NCBI GenBank assembly: GCA_964017185.1
Contig: OZ024884.1
Coordinates: 1,477,573-1,541,572 of the forward strand
Reading direction: 5' to 3'
Source: Rugalucina vietnamica
Lineage: Eukaryota > Mollusca > Bivalvia > Lucinida > Lucinidae
Length of the DNA stretch: 64,000 nucleotides
Shown here: piece after piece, positions 9,653 through 18,727 of the stretch
Layout of the letters: every line of letters starts with the position of its first letter
Position numbering within the stretch: position 1 is the stretch's first letter
Program-made: the position numbers and the translations under genes
Notes under the pieces: generated by a model
Databases searched by the model: none
What the model was told of the DNA's origin: nothing
The model's input: the letters and a program-made list of their open reading frames with translations, nothing else

Positions 9653-10768
9653 TTACGAGTAGTATTCGTTCTTGGTAACCACACAGCCAAAGTTTTTAAT
9701 TATTTTAACACCATTAATGAACTTTATTTGCCTTTTATATGTGAACGTTAAGACTTGAGTAACTTCATCTTGTTCAAACTGAACAATGTTCATAGTATCA
9801 TCGTCCTCGTCATCACTTATTACGATCACATCGTCGTCCAAATCATCGGTATAGTCATCATCGCCACCAGGAACGTCGTTTGGTACGACGTCACTTACTA
9901 CGTCGTCAATGGTATCATCAGAATTCACCGTATCAACGTCAACTTGAATCTCATCCAGAACGACGGCATTTATTACGTCGTCCAAGGTAGCGACAAGCTC
10001 GCCGCCATCAACAGCGTCGTCAGCAACAACGCCATCGTGAGCAACACTATCACGTGAAACGTCAGGGATAACACCATTACACATAACGTCGTCAGCCAAC
10101 GCAACGTCATCACCATCCACACTAGAAATATCACTTACAGCCACGGAATACTCCTGAATGTCAGTATCCAGGATGTCGTCGAGAACATCATTGCCCATAA
10201 CGTTGGCACCCAGAACGTCACCGTGAATAGCACCCTCGCACGGAATCACGTCAATACCAGCGTCACCACCAAGAATGTCAGTAAAAACGTCACCAGTAGC
10301 GCCACCAGAAATGTTACCGTCCAGTATGTCGATGACGTCTATTCCCATAACGTCATCAACACTGATGTCACCACCACGAGCGTCACGCGACACGTTGTCT
10401 GCACCCTGAACATCAAAGACGTTCGTGTTGAAGTCGACCACAGCTGCATCGGCTTCCAACTGATCTGCGTCGATTAGGTCCTGTAGAATATATAATATTG
10501 TGTCGTCTTCGCTGACATCCTCGTAATAGCCACGGGGATAATCATCTCCCCTGGGGGCATCAAGGGCAATACGTCTGGCCGTTACACCATCCAGTTTATG
10601 GCATAAGGTCAAGTGTCTTGTTAGATAGCTGCGCCTTATAAATTGTCCCAAACATCCAGGCATAGTACATAGCCAGTACTCAAGGTTCCTATGTTTTTCT
10701 TTAATATGCCTAGTAAGATTTTTTTTATGCTTATAACTTTTGATGTTGCAGATATCGCAAATATACAT
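9653..10768 (-). CDS. C2H2 zinc-finger protein with Asp/Val-rich acidic tail, carried by BEL element
   Basis: An intact 371-codon ORF in the position where some LTR elements carry env. It starts with two C2H2 fingers: C4-C7-H21-H26 (x2, x13, x4 spacing) and C34-C39-H52-H57 (x4, x12, x4). Residues ~60-324 are a low-complexity acidic region in which about one residue in four is Asp, commonly as Asp-Val or Asp-Asp-Val. Residues 311-324 hold a hydrophobic VIVI core flanked by acidic residues and Ser, the form of a SUMO-interacting motif. The last ~45 residues are non-acidic and basic (TYKRQIKF). There is no signal peptide or membrane segment, so it is not an envelope protein. A nuclear or DNA-binding role is inferred from the fingers only. 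It could be a captured host gene or an element-encoded regulator. The reading frame is undamaged although pol is broken. Confidence 0.85.
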   Translation of the reverse strand: MYICDICNIKSYKHKKNLTRHIKEKHRNLEYWLCTMPGCLGQFIRRSYLTRHLTLCHKLDGVTARRIALDAPRGDDYPRGYYEDVSEDDTILYILQDLIDADQLEADAAVVDFNTNVFDVQGADNVSRDARGGDISVDDVMGIDVIDILDGNISGGATGDVFTDILGGDAGIDVIPCEGAIHGDVLGANVMGNDVLDDILDTDIQEYSVAVSDISSVDGDDVALADDVMCNGVIPDVSRDSVAHDGVVADDAVDGGELVATLDDVINAVVLDEIQVDVDTVNSDDTIDDVVSDVVPNDVPGGDDDYTDDLDDDVIVISDDEDDDTMNIVQFEQDEVTQVLTFTYKRQIKFINGVKIIKNFGCVVTKNEYYS

Positions 10769-11161
10769 TTTGAAATCTTTCTCTTTTTTTTTTCACAATG
10801 TAACAATTTCAAACTTGTTCACATATTTATATTGATCCTTCATGAATTTCACGTGCACGGACTCTCCTGTGTACAATATCATTGCTCCTCACTGTTTGGC
10901 AAAAAACACGTGAAACTTATGACTTTGACGGAGCATATACCAATATTCATCCAGTGCACCTGAAACCCGTGAATTAGATGGAGCGAAAAGCACGTGAAAC
11001 TAATGACTTTGACGGAGTAGATTTAAGATCGTTTATTCATTATATACTGACAAGAAAAATAAAAGCATCCACATTATATGCACTTATATACAATATTTCA
11101 CTGATTTTGGATTTAAAAACAAACACACTGAACTGTTTCTGTATGCATATGCAAGAATATT
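10769..11161 (-). promoter_or_regulatory. Gap between pol and zinc-finger ORF, with CACGTG direct repeats
   Basis: About 390 bp of AT-rich non-coding sequence. A 27-bp unit starting CACGTGAAACT and ending TTTGACGGAG occurs at 10907-10933 and 10991-11017 (two mismatches or fewer by eye). A degraded third version lies between them near 10966-10982, and another CACGTG near 10850. CACGTG is the E-box palindrome. I infer a possible internal promoter or splice region for the downstream ORF, not shown directly. Confidence 0.45.
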
Positions 11162-13249
11162 TTAACACTGTTCTTTTATCAATTGTCTTGCACGTAAAGC
11201 ACTTGTTCGAGCAGAACTTTGCCTAGTTGCTGAGACACTCATTTTTTTGTTTTCTTTCACATTTCTTTCTTGATCACCATTTGATTTTTCTGTCGACTTT
11301 TCACGGTCACTGTTTGATACCTCTATCGGATAGAGTAGATTTAATGGCCGATTTATCACCTTGGACGGTGATAATTTGACACTAGCAGATCTCGTTTGTC
11401 CATCTCTACTCTTGAACAAACTCATGATTTTTCCTATTTTCCAGCATCCGCGTGACGTATCATCTTTTACGATCACTATATCACCTATTGCTGGTTCACT
11501 TGGTGACTTAATTCTGCACATTTTTATTTGAGTTTGCTGTCTTTCTCGTAAGCTCAGCAAATATTCGTCACGCCATAACTTCCAGAATAGATTTAGTACT
11601 TCTTGTCTTTTTTTCCATACTGCTACTATTGCTTCTGCTGAAGTGTCACGTGGGGTGTAATCAGGATCTTGACTGTCTTCATCCATCATTGGCACTCCCA
11701 CCTTAGGATTCAATGAGAGAAAATGTCCAGGAGTGAGAGCAATGTTTGAATTTATGTCATCACCCAGGTAAACCAACGGCCTGGAATTCACGACTGCTTC
11801 AGCTTCTTTTAGCAGTGTTTGCAACTGTATCAAGGTAAGCATTCTGCGGCCCAATGACTTCCTAAGGGAACGTTTGACTAACCCGACAAGTCTTTCATAG
11901 AAACCACCCATCCATGGGGCTAGTTCTACAATGAACGACCACTCAATCCTCTTGTTGGCAACATAACTTTGGACGTCCTCACTCTATAGAATATCTGTCC
12001 ACACTTGATTTAACACTTTTGATGCTGCCTTGAAAGTGGACGCATTATCACTCAATATTGAATCTGGTTTTCCTCTTTGTGCTATGAATCGACGGAGCGC
12101 CATCAAAAATTCATCAGTGCTCATGTCAGTGACTAATTCGAGATGTACAGCACGGGTACTCATACAGGTAAACAGACATACCCACACCTTTTTAGCGTTC
12201 TGTTCACTTTTGATGTAGAGCGGTCCTAAATAATCCAATCCTGTTCTACAGAAGGGCATTGACTGCGAAACCCTTGCCCTGGGCAGAGGTGCTAATGGAG
12301 GCATTTTATAGTTACCACCTTCATGACGACGGCATACAACGCAAGATTTTAACGTAGAACGTACAGCAGCACGGCCGTGGGGAATCCAGAATTTCTTTCT
12401 TACTTGTGACAATGTTTGTGATACACCAGTATGAAGATTTTGTTTATGGACCATTTCAACTATGAGCACTGTCACTCGTTCAGTTCGTGGCAGAAGGATT
12501 GGGAATCTGGAGCCTTCAGATAACTCTGCGTTCTCTAATCTACCTTTGCACCTTAGAATTCCATGGGCGTCTATGAAAACCCCTAGTTGTCGTTGCAAAT
12601 TACTTGATTTTTTGTTAGTTATTGCTTGAATCACGTCCGAGAAATGATCTTTTTGTATACAAGTTAACCACCATGTTTCCGTTTCATTCAGCTCTGCACT
12701 TTTAAGTGGCCCGTTTTCTACGGGACGTTTACGTAGTTTCCTCACCAAACGAAGAGCTAGTGCAGTAACACGTATCAGCTTATTGTATGAAGAGAATTCA
12801 CGTGGATCTATTCCAAACGGGGTAACTAACTCTGAATCATTCACTCCCTTGTCCGGGGTAACACCTACACACAACACTTCAGATTGATTTGTTTCATGCG
12901 ACTTTGAATCTGACTGGATTTCGGACTTAACAATGTTACCAATAGTCTGGGCAGGCCATTCTTCCTCCGATTTTGTCAGCCATACAGGCCCGTGCCACCA
13001 CAGATCGTTTCCAGCAAGATTTTTCACAGTAGAGCCGCGACTCGCTATATCAGCAGGGTTTTCTCTTGACGGAGTATAAGCAAACGTGATATCTTTGTGT
13101 TCTTTTATTTCGTTTACTCGGTTTTTCACAAATACAGGTAGAGGTTTTTCAGAACACAACCAATTCAGAACACATTGTGAGTCGGACCACAGACTGATAC
13201 TGGTTAATGGAAGCCCTAGCTGTTCCTGAACAAATTTTACACACCGCAC
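11162..13249 (-). pseudogene. BEL Pol, RNase H remnant and integrase, one nonsense codon
   Basis: One minus-strand frame interrupted once by TAG (plus-strand 11984-11986). It begins inside the RNase H domain (WSDSQCVLNW, then PSRENPADIASRG). The integrase zinc domain is H268/H273/C303/C306, counted in the 421-codon part, followed by catalytic Asp339 (GLDY) and Asp401 (LSDN). The catalytic Glu (FYERL) lies just after the nonsense codon in the 249-codon part (11162-11911). The C-terminus has a DUF5641-like block (WKIGKI...DGQTRS...RPLNLLYP). The enzyme would insert the cDNA into host DNA. The stop separates the third catalytic residue from the first two, so no functional integrase is expected from this copy. 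The frame is shifted relative to gag-RT. Confidence 0.93.
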
Positions 13250-16200
13250 TCCTATTTGTCAGGTCCGATGAATCACTCCTCCTTAACACTGATGAGGGCG
13301 TCACAGATAGAAGATCGGGTTTATGGTCCCACTGATAACCCAACACCTTGATAACTTTGCTGTTATTTCTGTCATTACATGGAATATAATTATTGACGTT
13401 TTCTTCATTCGAAACCCACTCACGAAGGTTCATGGACGCGTCATGAAACATTGTTTTGGCATCCATGTAAAGTACTTTAGCTTCTTCTATTGTGTCTGTG
13501 CCTGTTATCACATTATCAACATAGATGTCATGTTTCAATGTTTCAGCGTGTTCTGTAGCGTACGTGTTAAGATGGTACTCTATTGTTGCTCCTAGAAGGA
13601 AAGGACTGGACACAACTCCGAATGGCACTCGACAGAAACGGAATTCCTGAAGGTTTTCGATCGAATATACTGGATTCTTACAATCTTTGATCCAGAAGAA
13701 ACGTGTTACGTCTCTGTGTTCTGGCTGAAGTCCAATTTGTAGAAAGGCCTTCTCTATATCAGCCACTACTGCCACCTTATGTAATCTGAATCTCAGTAAT
13801 ATGCCACACAGATCATGAAGCATTACAGGTCCTCTATACAGGCAGTCGTTTAAACTTTGGTGTTTCTGTCTTGTTTTCGCTGAAGCATCATAAACTATTC
13901 TTAGCTTTGTAGTCGATTTTGATGGGCTCATGACCGCGTGATGGGGCAGATAATGAATAATTCCATTCTCACTACCTGTTTCAACCTTTTCGATCACACC
14001 TTTTCTTAGTTGGTCCTGTATGATATCATCATAGCGTTTCAAGAGTTCATTTTTGTTGCTCAGTTTGGACAGGCATGATTTCAATCGACCTATCGCAAGC
14101 TGTCTATTTTGCGGTAAATCAGGATTTTCACTTTTCCATGGCCACGTGACCTGGTATCTTTCATTCTCAAATATACGAGTATTGTTGAACATTTCCATTG
14201 CTATGTCATCATCATGTTTATTTGGATGATCTGTCACGCCAATGGACTCAATATTCCAGAAGTCTTCCAAATCCGGTTTGGTAGGAACTGAATTGTCAAT
14301 ACTAGTAAACACCTTTGTCGCAATATTGGTTCCATATGTGAGAACTACCATACTAGTATCATTCACAAGTTCATCGGGCTCAGCAGTTCGACCTGTAAGT
14401 ATCCATCCCAGTTTTGAATTTAGAAAATAGAGGCCATTTTGCACTTCGATTTCTTGTGGAAGAACTATATCCAAATAGTAGTCATTGCCCAGTAACAATT
14501 CAATCGTGGTGGATTCACATTCTGTTGGAATGGTATCAGCAAGATCTGAACTGCTCATCAGATAATCCATGTTTTCCGACGGGGCAAATACAAGTGGCTT
14601 TCTATGTACTGTTCCTGTGATGTTGGTTACTATATTTGCTGTGATGTAAAATAAATGTCCATCTTTAAGTCTAATCCCTAATTTTGCTGACGGTGTTTTG
14701 ATAACCTTGGGACGATCACTTCCAAATGTGATCAATTTTATTTCTGTTTCATCTTCCCGCTCAAGGTTTAACTTATTAGCCAGATTTTCTGTAATATATG
14801 TCCTTTGCGAGCCACAATCAAGGAGAAGGCGTACCTCATGTGCACTGTTTTCATATGGATTTGTTATTTCAGCCATAGCAGTTTGCATAAGCACTGACTC
14901 TCCTGAAGAAATCAGCACCTTTTCCTCTGTTTGATCATAAGCTAGTGAATTGTTAATAATAGCTTCTTCTGCTAATTGAACATGTTCAGACTGAATTCGT
15001 TTAGGAAATTTTTTGGGACAAAGACTCCGATGATGGTCATTACTGGTTCCACAGTGAACACACACTTTGCTGCTCTTGCAGTCTCTTGATTTATGTCCTA
15101 CCTTTAAACATTTGTAGCAGGAATCCTTAAGTTGTTTCTTTCTTTCTTCCACTGTCTTAAATTTCGTACACTCATCACTCCAATGGTGATTTTGACAGTA
15201 TCTACACTTATCAGAGTAATATCCTTTGCCTTTTGAAGTGACAACAAGCGCTTCCGCTGAATGAACAGAACCGAAATTTGAAGAAGCTGTCGCTTCTGTT
15301 TTGTCATACCTTCTTCCTTGTTGATTCCGACTACTACCACTGAAAGAATTTGCACTACACACTTCCTGTTTCGAATCTTGCTCCGCTCGCTCCCGAGCCA
15401 CAGTATATAACCGCAAAGACTTTCGTAATGACTCCACCGTCCATTCAGTGTCAGGATCCTTTTTAAGCTCCATTTGAAGAAGAATATCTTTTGGCAGTTT
15501 TGATTTTATCATAGAAATAAACACATCTTGTTCAATATTCTGCCCTAATACTTCAAGACTCCTGAGATGTTTCTCTATTGTGTCCAAAAAATGTCTTAGT
15601 TCATTGGTCTTGTTCTTCGGTGGGGGAATATTTATCAGTTTGCTGTAATGTAAGTCCACAATTTCCTGACTATTGCCATATCCCTCTTTCAGAAGATTAA
15701 CTGCAAGCCTATAGTTTTCATTAGATAATGCTAAGCCAGCAATAGCACCCCTTGCTTCACCAACTATTTTGCTTTGGAGATAACTAAGCTTTTCAATATC
15801 TGTTAACTTGGTGTTCTTGTGAACCGTACACTCAAATGAGTCCCAAAATTCTTTCCACTTTAATTTGTTACCATTAAATGGCAAGAGTTCTAATTTTGGC
15901 AATTTCACAGATGACAATTTAGCTTCTTTCTTTTCTTGCTTGTCAATAAATTCCCTTTGTTGTTTTATTGTATCTATCATGAATAACTGCATTTCTTTCT
16001 GCATTGTTGTCAAATGATGGCTAAGAGTGATTTCACTACTTGGTTCAGTTTTAATTTCTTTCATTAATTTTGATCTGATACTTTTCATGTCGAGATATCT
16101 ATCCATCGACTGTTCACACAAATCACTATCTTCCGCTACCACTTCGTCAGACACATCAGGTTCCTTTTCACTGAGGGCTGTTGCTAATTTTTCCGACTGA

Positions 16201-16397
16201 TTGTCTAACTTTTCACGATATTGCTGAATTTTTTCCATGCACCTTTCTAATTTTTCAATGCATGAGTCTTTGTCAATTTCAGACTCTTCATCTAAGGTTA
16301 ACCTGATTTCATAAATCAAACGACTAGCGTTTTCGTTTTCTCTTGTCAGAGTATTTCTGTATCTGGTACGCACTGACTTCAAATACTTAGTAGCCAT
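13149..16397 (-). CDS. BEL Gag-protease-reverse transcriptase polyprotein (3'-disrupted)
   Basis: A 1082-codon ORF starting at the first ATG after the primer site. In order: a coiled-coil-like charged N-terminus (~1-160), a DUF1759-like Gag core (~165-330), and three zinc-binding knuckles (C398-C401..C410; C427-C430-H435-C440; C446-C449..C460). Next come an aspartic protease active site D527-C-G-S and an RT domain with KLRIVYDAS (~831-839), catalytic D880 in VVADIEKAF, and box 959-962 reading YVDN where YVDD is commoner. From about residue 1048 the frame leaves the Pol reading and ends with ~35 foreign residues, because the segment linking RT to RNase H is deleted and the frame shifts. A full-length copy would continue through RNase H and integrase. 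Confidence 0.93.
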   Translation of the reverse strand: MATKYLKSVRTRYRNTLTRENENASRLIYEIRLTLDEESEIDKDSCIEKLERCMEKIQQYREKLDNQSEKLATALSEKEPDVSDEVVAEDSDLCEQSMDRYLDMKSIRSKLMKEIKTEPSSEITLSHHLTTMQKEMQLFMIDTIKQQREFIDKQEKKEAKLSSVKLPKLELLPFNGNKLKWKEFWDSFECTVHKNTKLTDIEKLSYLQSKIVGEARGAIAGLALSNENYRLAVNLLKEGYGNSQEIVDLHYSKLINIPPPKNKTNELRHFLDTIEKHLRSLEVLGQNIEQDVFISMIKSKLPKDILLQMELKKDPDTEWTVESLRKSLRLYTVARERAEQDSKQEVCSANSFSGSSRNQQGRRYDKTEATASSNFGSVHSAEALVVTSKGKGYYSDKCRYCQNHHWSDECTKFKTVEERKKQLKDSCYKCLKVGHKSRDCKSSKVCVHCGTSNDHHRSLCPKKFPKRIQSEHVQLAEEAIINNSLAYDQTEEKVLISSGESVLMQTAMAEITNPYENSAHEVRLLLDCGSQRTYITENLANKLNLEREDETEIKLITFGSDRPKVIKTPSAKLGIRLKDGHLFYITANIVTNITGTVHRKPLVFAPSENMDYLMSSSDLADTIPTECESTTIELLLGNDYYLDIVLPQEIEVQNGLYFLNSKLGWILTGRTAEPDELVNDTSMVVLTYGTNIATKVFTSIDNSVPTKPDLEDFWNIESIGVTDHPNKHDDDIAMEMFNNTRIFENERYQVTWPWKSENPDLPQNRQLAIGRLKSCLSKLSNKNELLKRYDDIIQDQLRKGVIEKVETGSENGIIHYLPHHAVMSPSKSTTKLRIVYDASAKTRQKHQSLNDCLYRGPVMLHDLCGILLRFRLHKVAVVADIEKAFLQIGLQPEHRDVTRFFWIKDCKNPVYSIENLQEFRFCRVPFGVVSSPFLLGATIEYHLNTYATEHAETLKHDIYVDNVITGTDTIEEAKVLYMDAKTMFHDASMNLREWVSNEENVNNYIPCNDRNNSKVIKVLGYQWDHKPDLLSVTPSSVLRRSDSSDLTNRSAVCKICSGTARASINQYQSVVRLTMCSELVVF

Positions 16398-16437
16398 TTT
16401 ATTTACTTATTTGTTTGTTTTTCTTAGACTTTACAAG

Positions 16438-16455
16438 TCCCGGGTTCCGGCACCA
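16438..16455 (-). other. tRNA primer binding site (tRNA-Phe-like)
   Basis: Starting 5 nt inside the 5' LTR, the minus strand reads TGGTGCCGGAACCCGGGA. This complements an 18-nt tRNA 3' end including CCA. The implied acceptor end most resembles animal tRNA-Phe with about one difference. That tRNA identity is an inference from memory of tRNA ends. Confidence 0.8.
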
Positions 16456-16460
16456 ATAAT

Positions 16461-16755
16461 TGTGGCTAAGCTTTTTGACCTGTCTAGCCAACAATCTATT
16501 TTATTCCCAGTTCGCTTTAATTTGTCTTAGAGAGAACAACAAAGAACAAAGTACATACCAGACATTATAATATTCCGTTTTTATTAACACACAATTAAAC
16601 CATTCTGAACCATATTAATCTGACATTTTTTTTCCTTTTTCTTACAAAAATAATTTTTTGTTATTTATATGCTACATCGGCTCCTCTAAGCCGATGTCTA
16701 TGAGTTATTTCTAGGGATCCGACGGACCCCTACTAATAACTCGTGCGTCACGACA
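16461..16755 (-). repeat. BEL element 5' LTR
   Basis: 295 bp, same ends as 9265-9572. It lacks the 13-bp segment present in the other LTR and has three single-base differences by eye. As the upstream LTR it would hold the promoter for the minus-strand transcript. Confidence 0.97.
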
Positions 16756-16890
16756 AAGAGTTCTTAATACAAACATGTGATCAGCGGTTCGAGCTTTCTT
16801 TGTAAAGCCTACCTGAACCGGATTTATCAAGGCGTTGTCTTTTAAAAAAACATCAAGGCGATTTGTAAGAATAGTATTGAATAACTTGGC
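16756..16890 (-). pseudogene. LINE 1 RT, N-terminal remnant
   Basis: On the minus strand, the sequence encodes the RT block KLFNTILTNRL...NPVQVGFTKKARTADHMF. It ends exactly at the BEL target site. Taking out 9265-16755 and one AAGAG puts it in frame with the RT part at 8285-9259. Upstream of about 16890 the sequence no longer resembles a LINE, so this copy was 5'-truncated before the BEL insertion. The first five bases (16756-16760) are the right copy of the target duplication. Confidence 0.88.
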
Positions 16891-17633
16891 AGTTATATGA
16901 CGTCGCTGTTTTCCAGTGGATAACGTCATGTCATAAAAATCTTAAAAAAAAAAAAACAAACATCAAGGCGATTTGTAAGAATAGTATTGTCTGTTGCTTG
17001 GCCCACCGGGGTCCAACTGGTGTTTTTCTTTTGCTCCGGAGTTAGTAGGTTATTCGGCGCCCAGGGATCTCCATCGTCGGGCAGCTTACTCAGTCTGTGA
17101 GTCCTGGTTTTTGATTCATCAGGATGTTTATCATGATTTATTTGTTTGTTCTTGATGATTCATTGACTAGTTAGAGATTCACCACGAGGACCGAATAACT
17201 AACTAAATGTTATGAACCACTGCAGAAGCTGAGGGTGAGGTTATGGCCATGTAAAACCGGTTTAAGCCCGCCAGTAACTTTGTGCTACTGATCGTTCCAA
17301 GTCGATACTTCTGTGGTGGTTCTTTTTGTTTTATGTCTTGGTGTATAAATTTTTTTTTGTGCTGTTGGCACCTTATGTATGTTTTCATATTTTAGTTAAG
17401 TTAAGGTAACTGAGTGGCCACCTATTGGGAAAATAGCTGCTCATTCGGCTTACGATATGTTTCATGGTATAAGTACCTGATTGTTAGTTTGGTTTTTTCC
17501 CACCTCGGTTTTTGGAGTGGGAATCTTTTTCTGATTGCGCCTTTTCCTGATCTTTGCCTACTTGTACCTTTGAATAACTTGGCAGTTATATGACGTCGCT
17601 GTTTTCCAGTGGATAACGTCATGTCATAAAAAT
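16851..17633. repeat. ~90-bp tandem duplication, second copy split by family A
   Basis: 16851-16940 (CATCAAGGCGATTTGTAAG...GTCATAAAAATC) is repeated as 16958-16987 plus 17574-17633. The second copy is interrupted by a family A insertion between ATAGTATTG and AATAAC. The copies are separated by an A-rich stretch. Confidence 0.85.
16988..17573 (+). mobile_element. Family A 3' fragment inside duplicated LINE/flank segment
   Basis: Begins at TCTGTTGCTTGGCCCACCGGGG and ends CTTGTACC. It includes the GCGCCCAGGGATCTCCATCGTCGGG block absent from shorter copies. The target duplication is at most 3-4 bp (TTG). Confidence 0.85.
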
Positions 17634-17774
17634 CATATGACCACACGTGTAATAACACTTTTGCGGGAATACGTAACGTCATTGACAACGTCCGTAACAA
17701 CAATGTTAATTTTCATTGAAAATATGTACACTTTGAGGGCGATGAAATCCTATTTTAAAAGTTATATGATAAAA
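17634..17774. other. Unassigned DNA
   Basis: Nothing recognised. Confidence 0.3.
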
Positions 17775-17872
17775 CGAATCTTACACTCGTGGTCATTTCA
17801 TATGAAATTTATTAAACTCGCCGAAGGCTCGTTTAATAAATTTCATATGAAATGACGACTCGTGTAAGATCC
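17775..17872. repeat. Near-perfect palindrome (~97 bp)
   Basis: Arms ATCTTACACTCGTGGTCATT / AATGACGACTCGTGTAAGAT and TTTCATATGAAATTTATTAAAC with its complement surround a short loop, TCGCCGAAGGCTC. It would form a stable cruciform or RNA hairpin. Probably a MITE core. Confidence 0.85.
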
Positions 17873-18140
17873 TCTATATGTAAAATTCCACCAGCAAAAG
17901 AAGATTTTCTTTATAATTCCAAACATATATTATTGCTATCTGAGTGACCCAAAGTTGTATAGCGTGCTTGTGCCTAACTTTATTAGATTCTCTGAGTCTC
18001 CAAACAAAGATTTCAAATACATGATGAAAGTTTGATTTTGCTATAGCCAATCAGAATAATACTACCACAGAATCAAGCAATAATGGAAGGATAAGGTGAA
18101 ACATGCTATAATTTTGAGTAACATGTTATAATTTTCTTGT

Positions 18141-18216
18141 TATCACAATCTATGTCCATTTCGAACAATATCGGTTCGTTTCGGACAGTTTCGGTCCAGT
18201 CCGGTAGATTGTGATA
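18141..18216. repeat. Small element with 12-bp inverted ends
   Basis: TATCACAATCTA at 18141-18152 is the exact complement of TAGATTGTGATA at 18205-18216. The interior has TTTCGG repeats. Confidence 0.6.
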
Positions 18217-18727
18217 CCGCATGTCAATCATCTATGGCAGCGGACGTGAACGAGAACACTGTATTGGAAACAACATAATTTCATATGGATCGTTTTCCGA
18301 TAAAAAAACGATAAATAGGTCAACGATCGAGAGAGTTCGTCCAAATCTTATAACTTAAAAACATTTGAAACTAAGTAACACTACTTAATATCATTAAACA
18401 ATACATCTCCAGTTTAATTCTATCATAAGCACCGTATTTACTGATCTCGTAAGCGTGAAGAAAATAGATTTATTTATCGAAGTGATGAAAAGTGACAAAA
18501 ATGGCCGAAAAAAAAATCTAGCCTAGTCTAGCCTCGTAGTGCATGGGGCCCAAGAGAGGGAATTCAATATCGTGCATTGAAACAGTTATGAAAATTGCAC
18601 CTTCATAATAAACCCATAAGGAGCCTTATTACGTCAAATGATTGACATAATACTGAAAACATATGGAGAGGTCAATACTACGGTTAAACACTTCCCTCCT
18701 GAAAACTAAATTAAACAATTAGGCACT
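18217..18727. other. Unassigned DNA
   Basis: Nothing recognised. Confidence 0.3.

Larger units (their letters stand above)
9265..16755 (-). mobile_element. BEL/Pao LTR retrotransposon, 7.49 kb
   Basis: A complete element with paired LTRs (9265-9572 and 16461-16755), a 5-bp AAGAG target duplication, a tRNA primer site and a short polypurine tract. Coding on the minus strand runs in the BEL/Pao order: Gag with zinc knuckles, protease, RT, RNase H, integrase. The domain architecture (Gag with a DUF1759-like core, DUF5641-like tail after integrase) is diagnostic of BEL/Pao. An additional zinc-finger ORF sits between integrase and the 3' LTR. The LTRs differ by three substitutions and one 13-bp indel, so insertion is fairly recent. 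Pol is nevertheless damaged, which suggests it was mobilised in trans or decayed after insertion. Confidence 0.97.

Noticed and set aside
9755-10477. Plus-strand ORFs of 100 and 84 codons opposite the zinc-finger ORF
   Set aside because: Shadow frames created by the low-complexity Asp/Val codons on the minus strand; no domain features.
9653-10768. Reading the extra BEL ORF as an envelope gene
   Set aside because: No signal peptide, transmembrane segment or glycoprotein-like cysteine pattern; two C2H2 fingers instead.
13323-14934. Plus-strand ORFs inside BEL gag-pol
   Set aside because: Antisense shadows of a well-supported coding region.
17422-17703. 93-codon minus ORF as a gene
   Set aside because: It runs through the family A 3' end and the duplicated LINE flank, so it is a chimera of two repeats.
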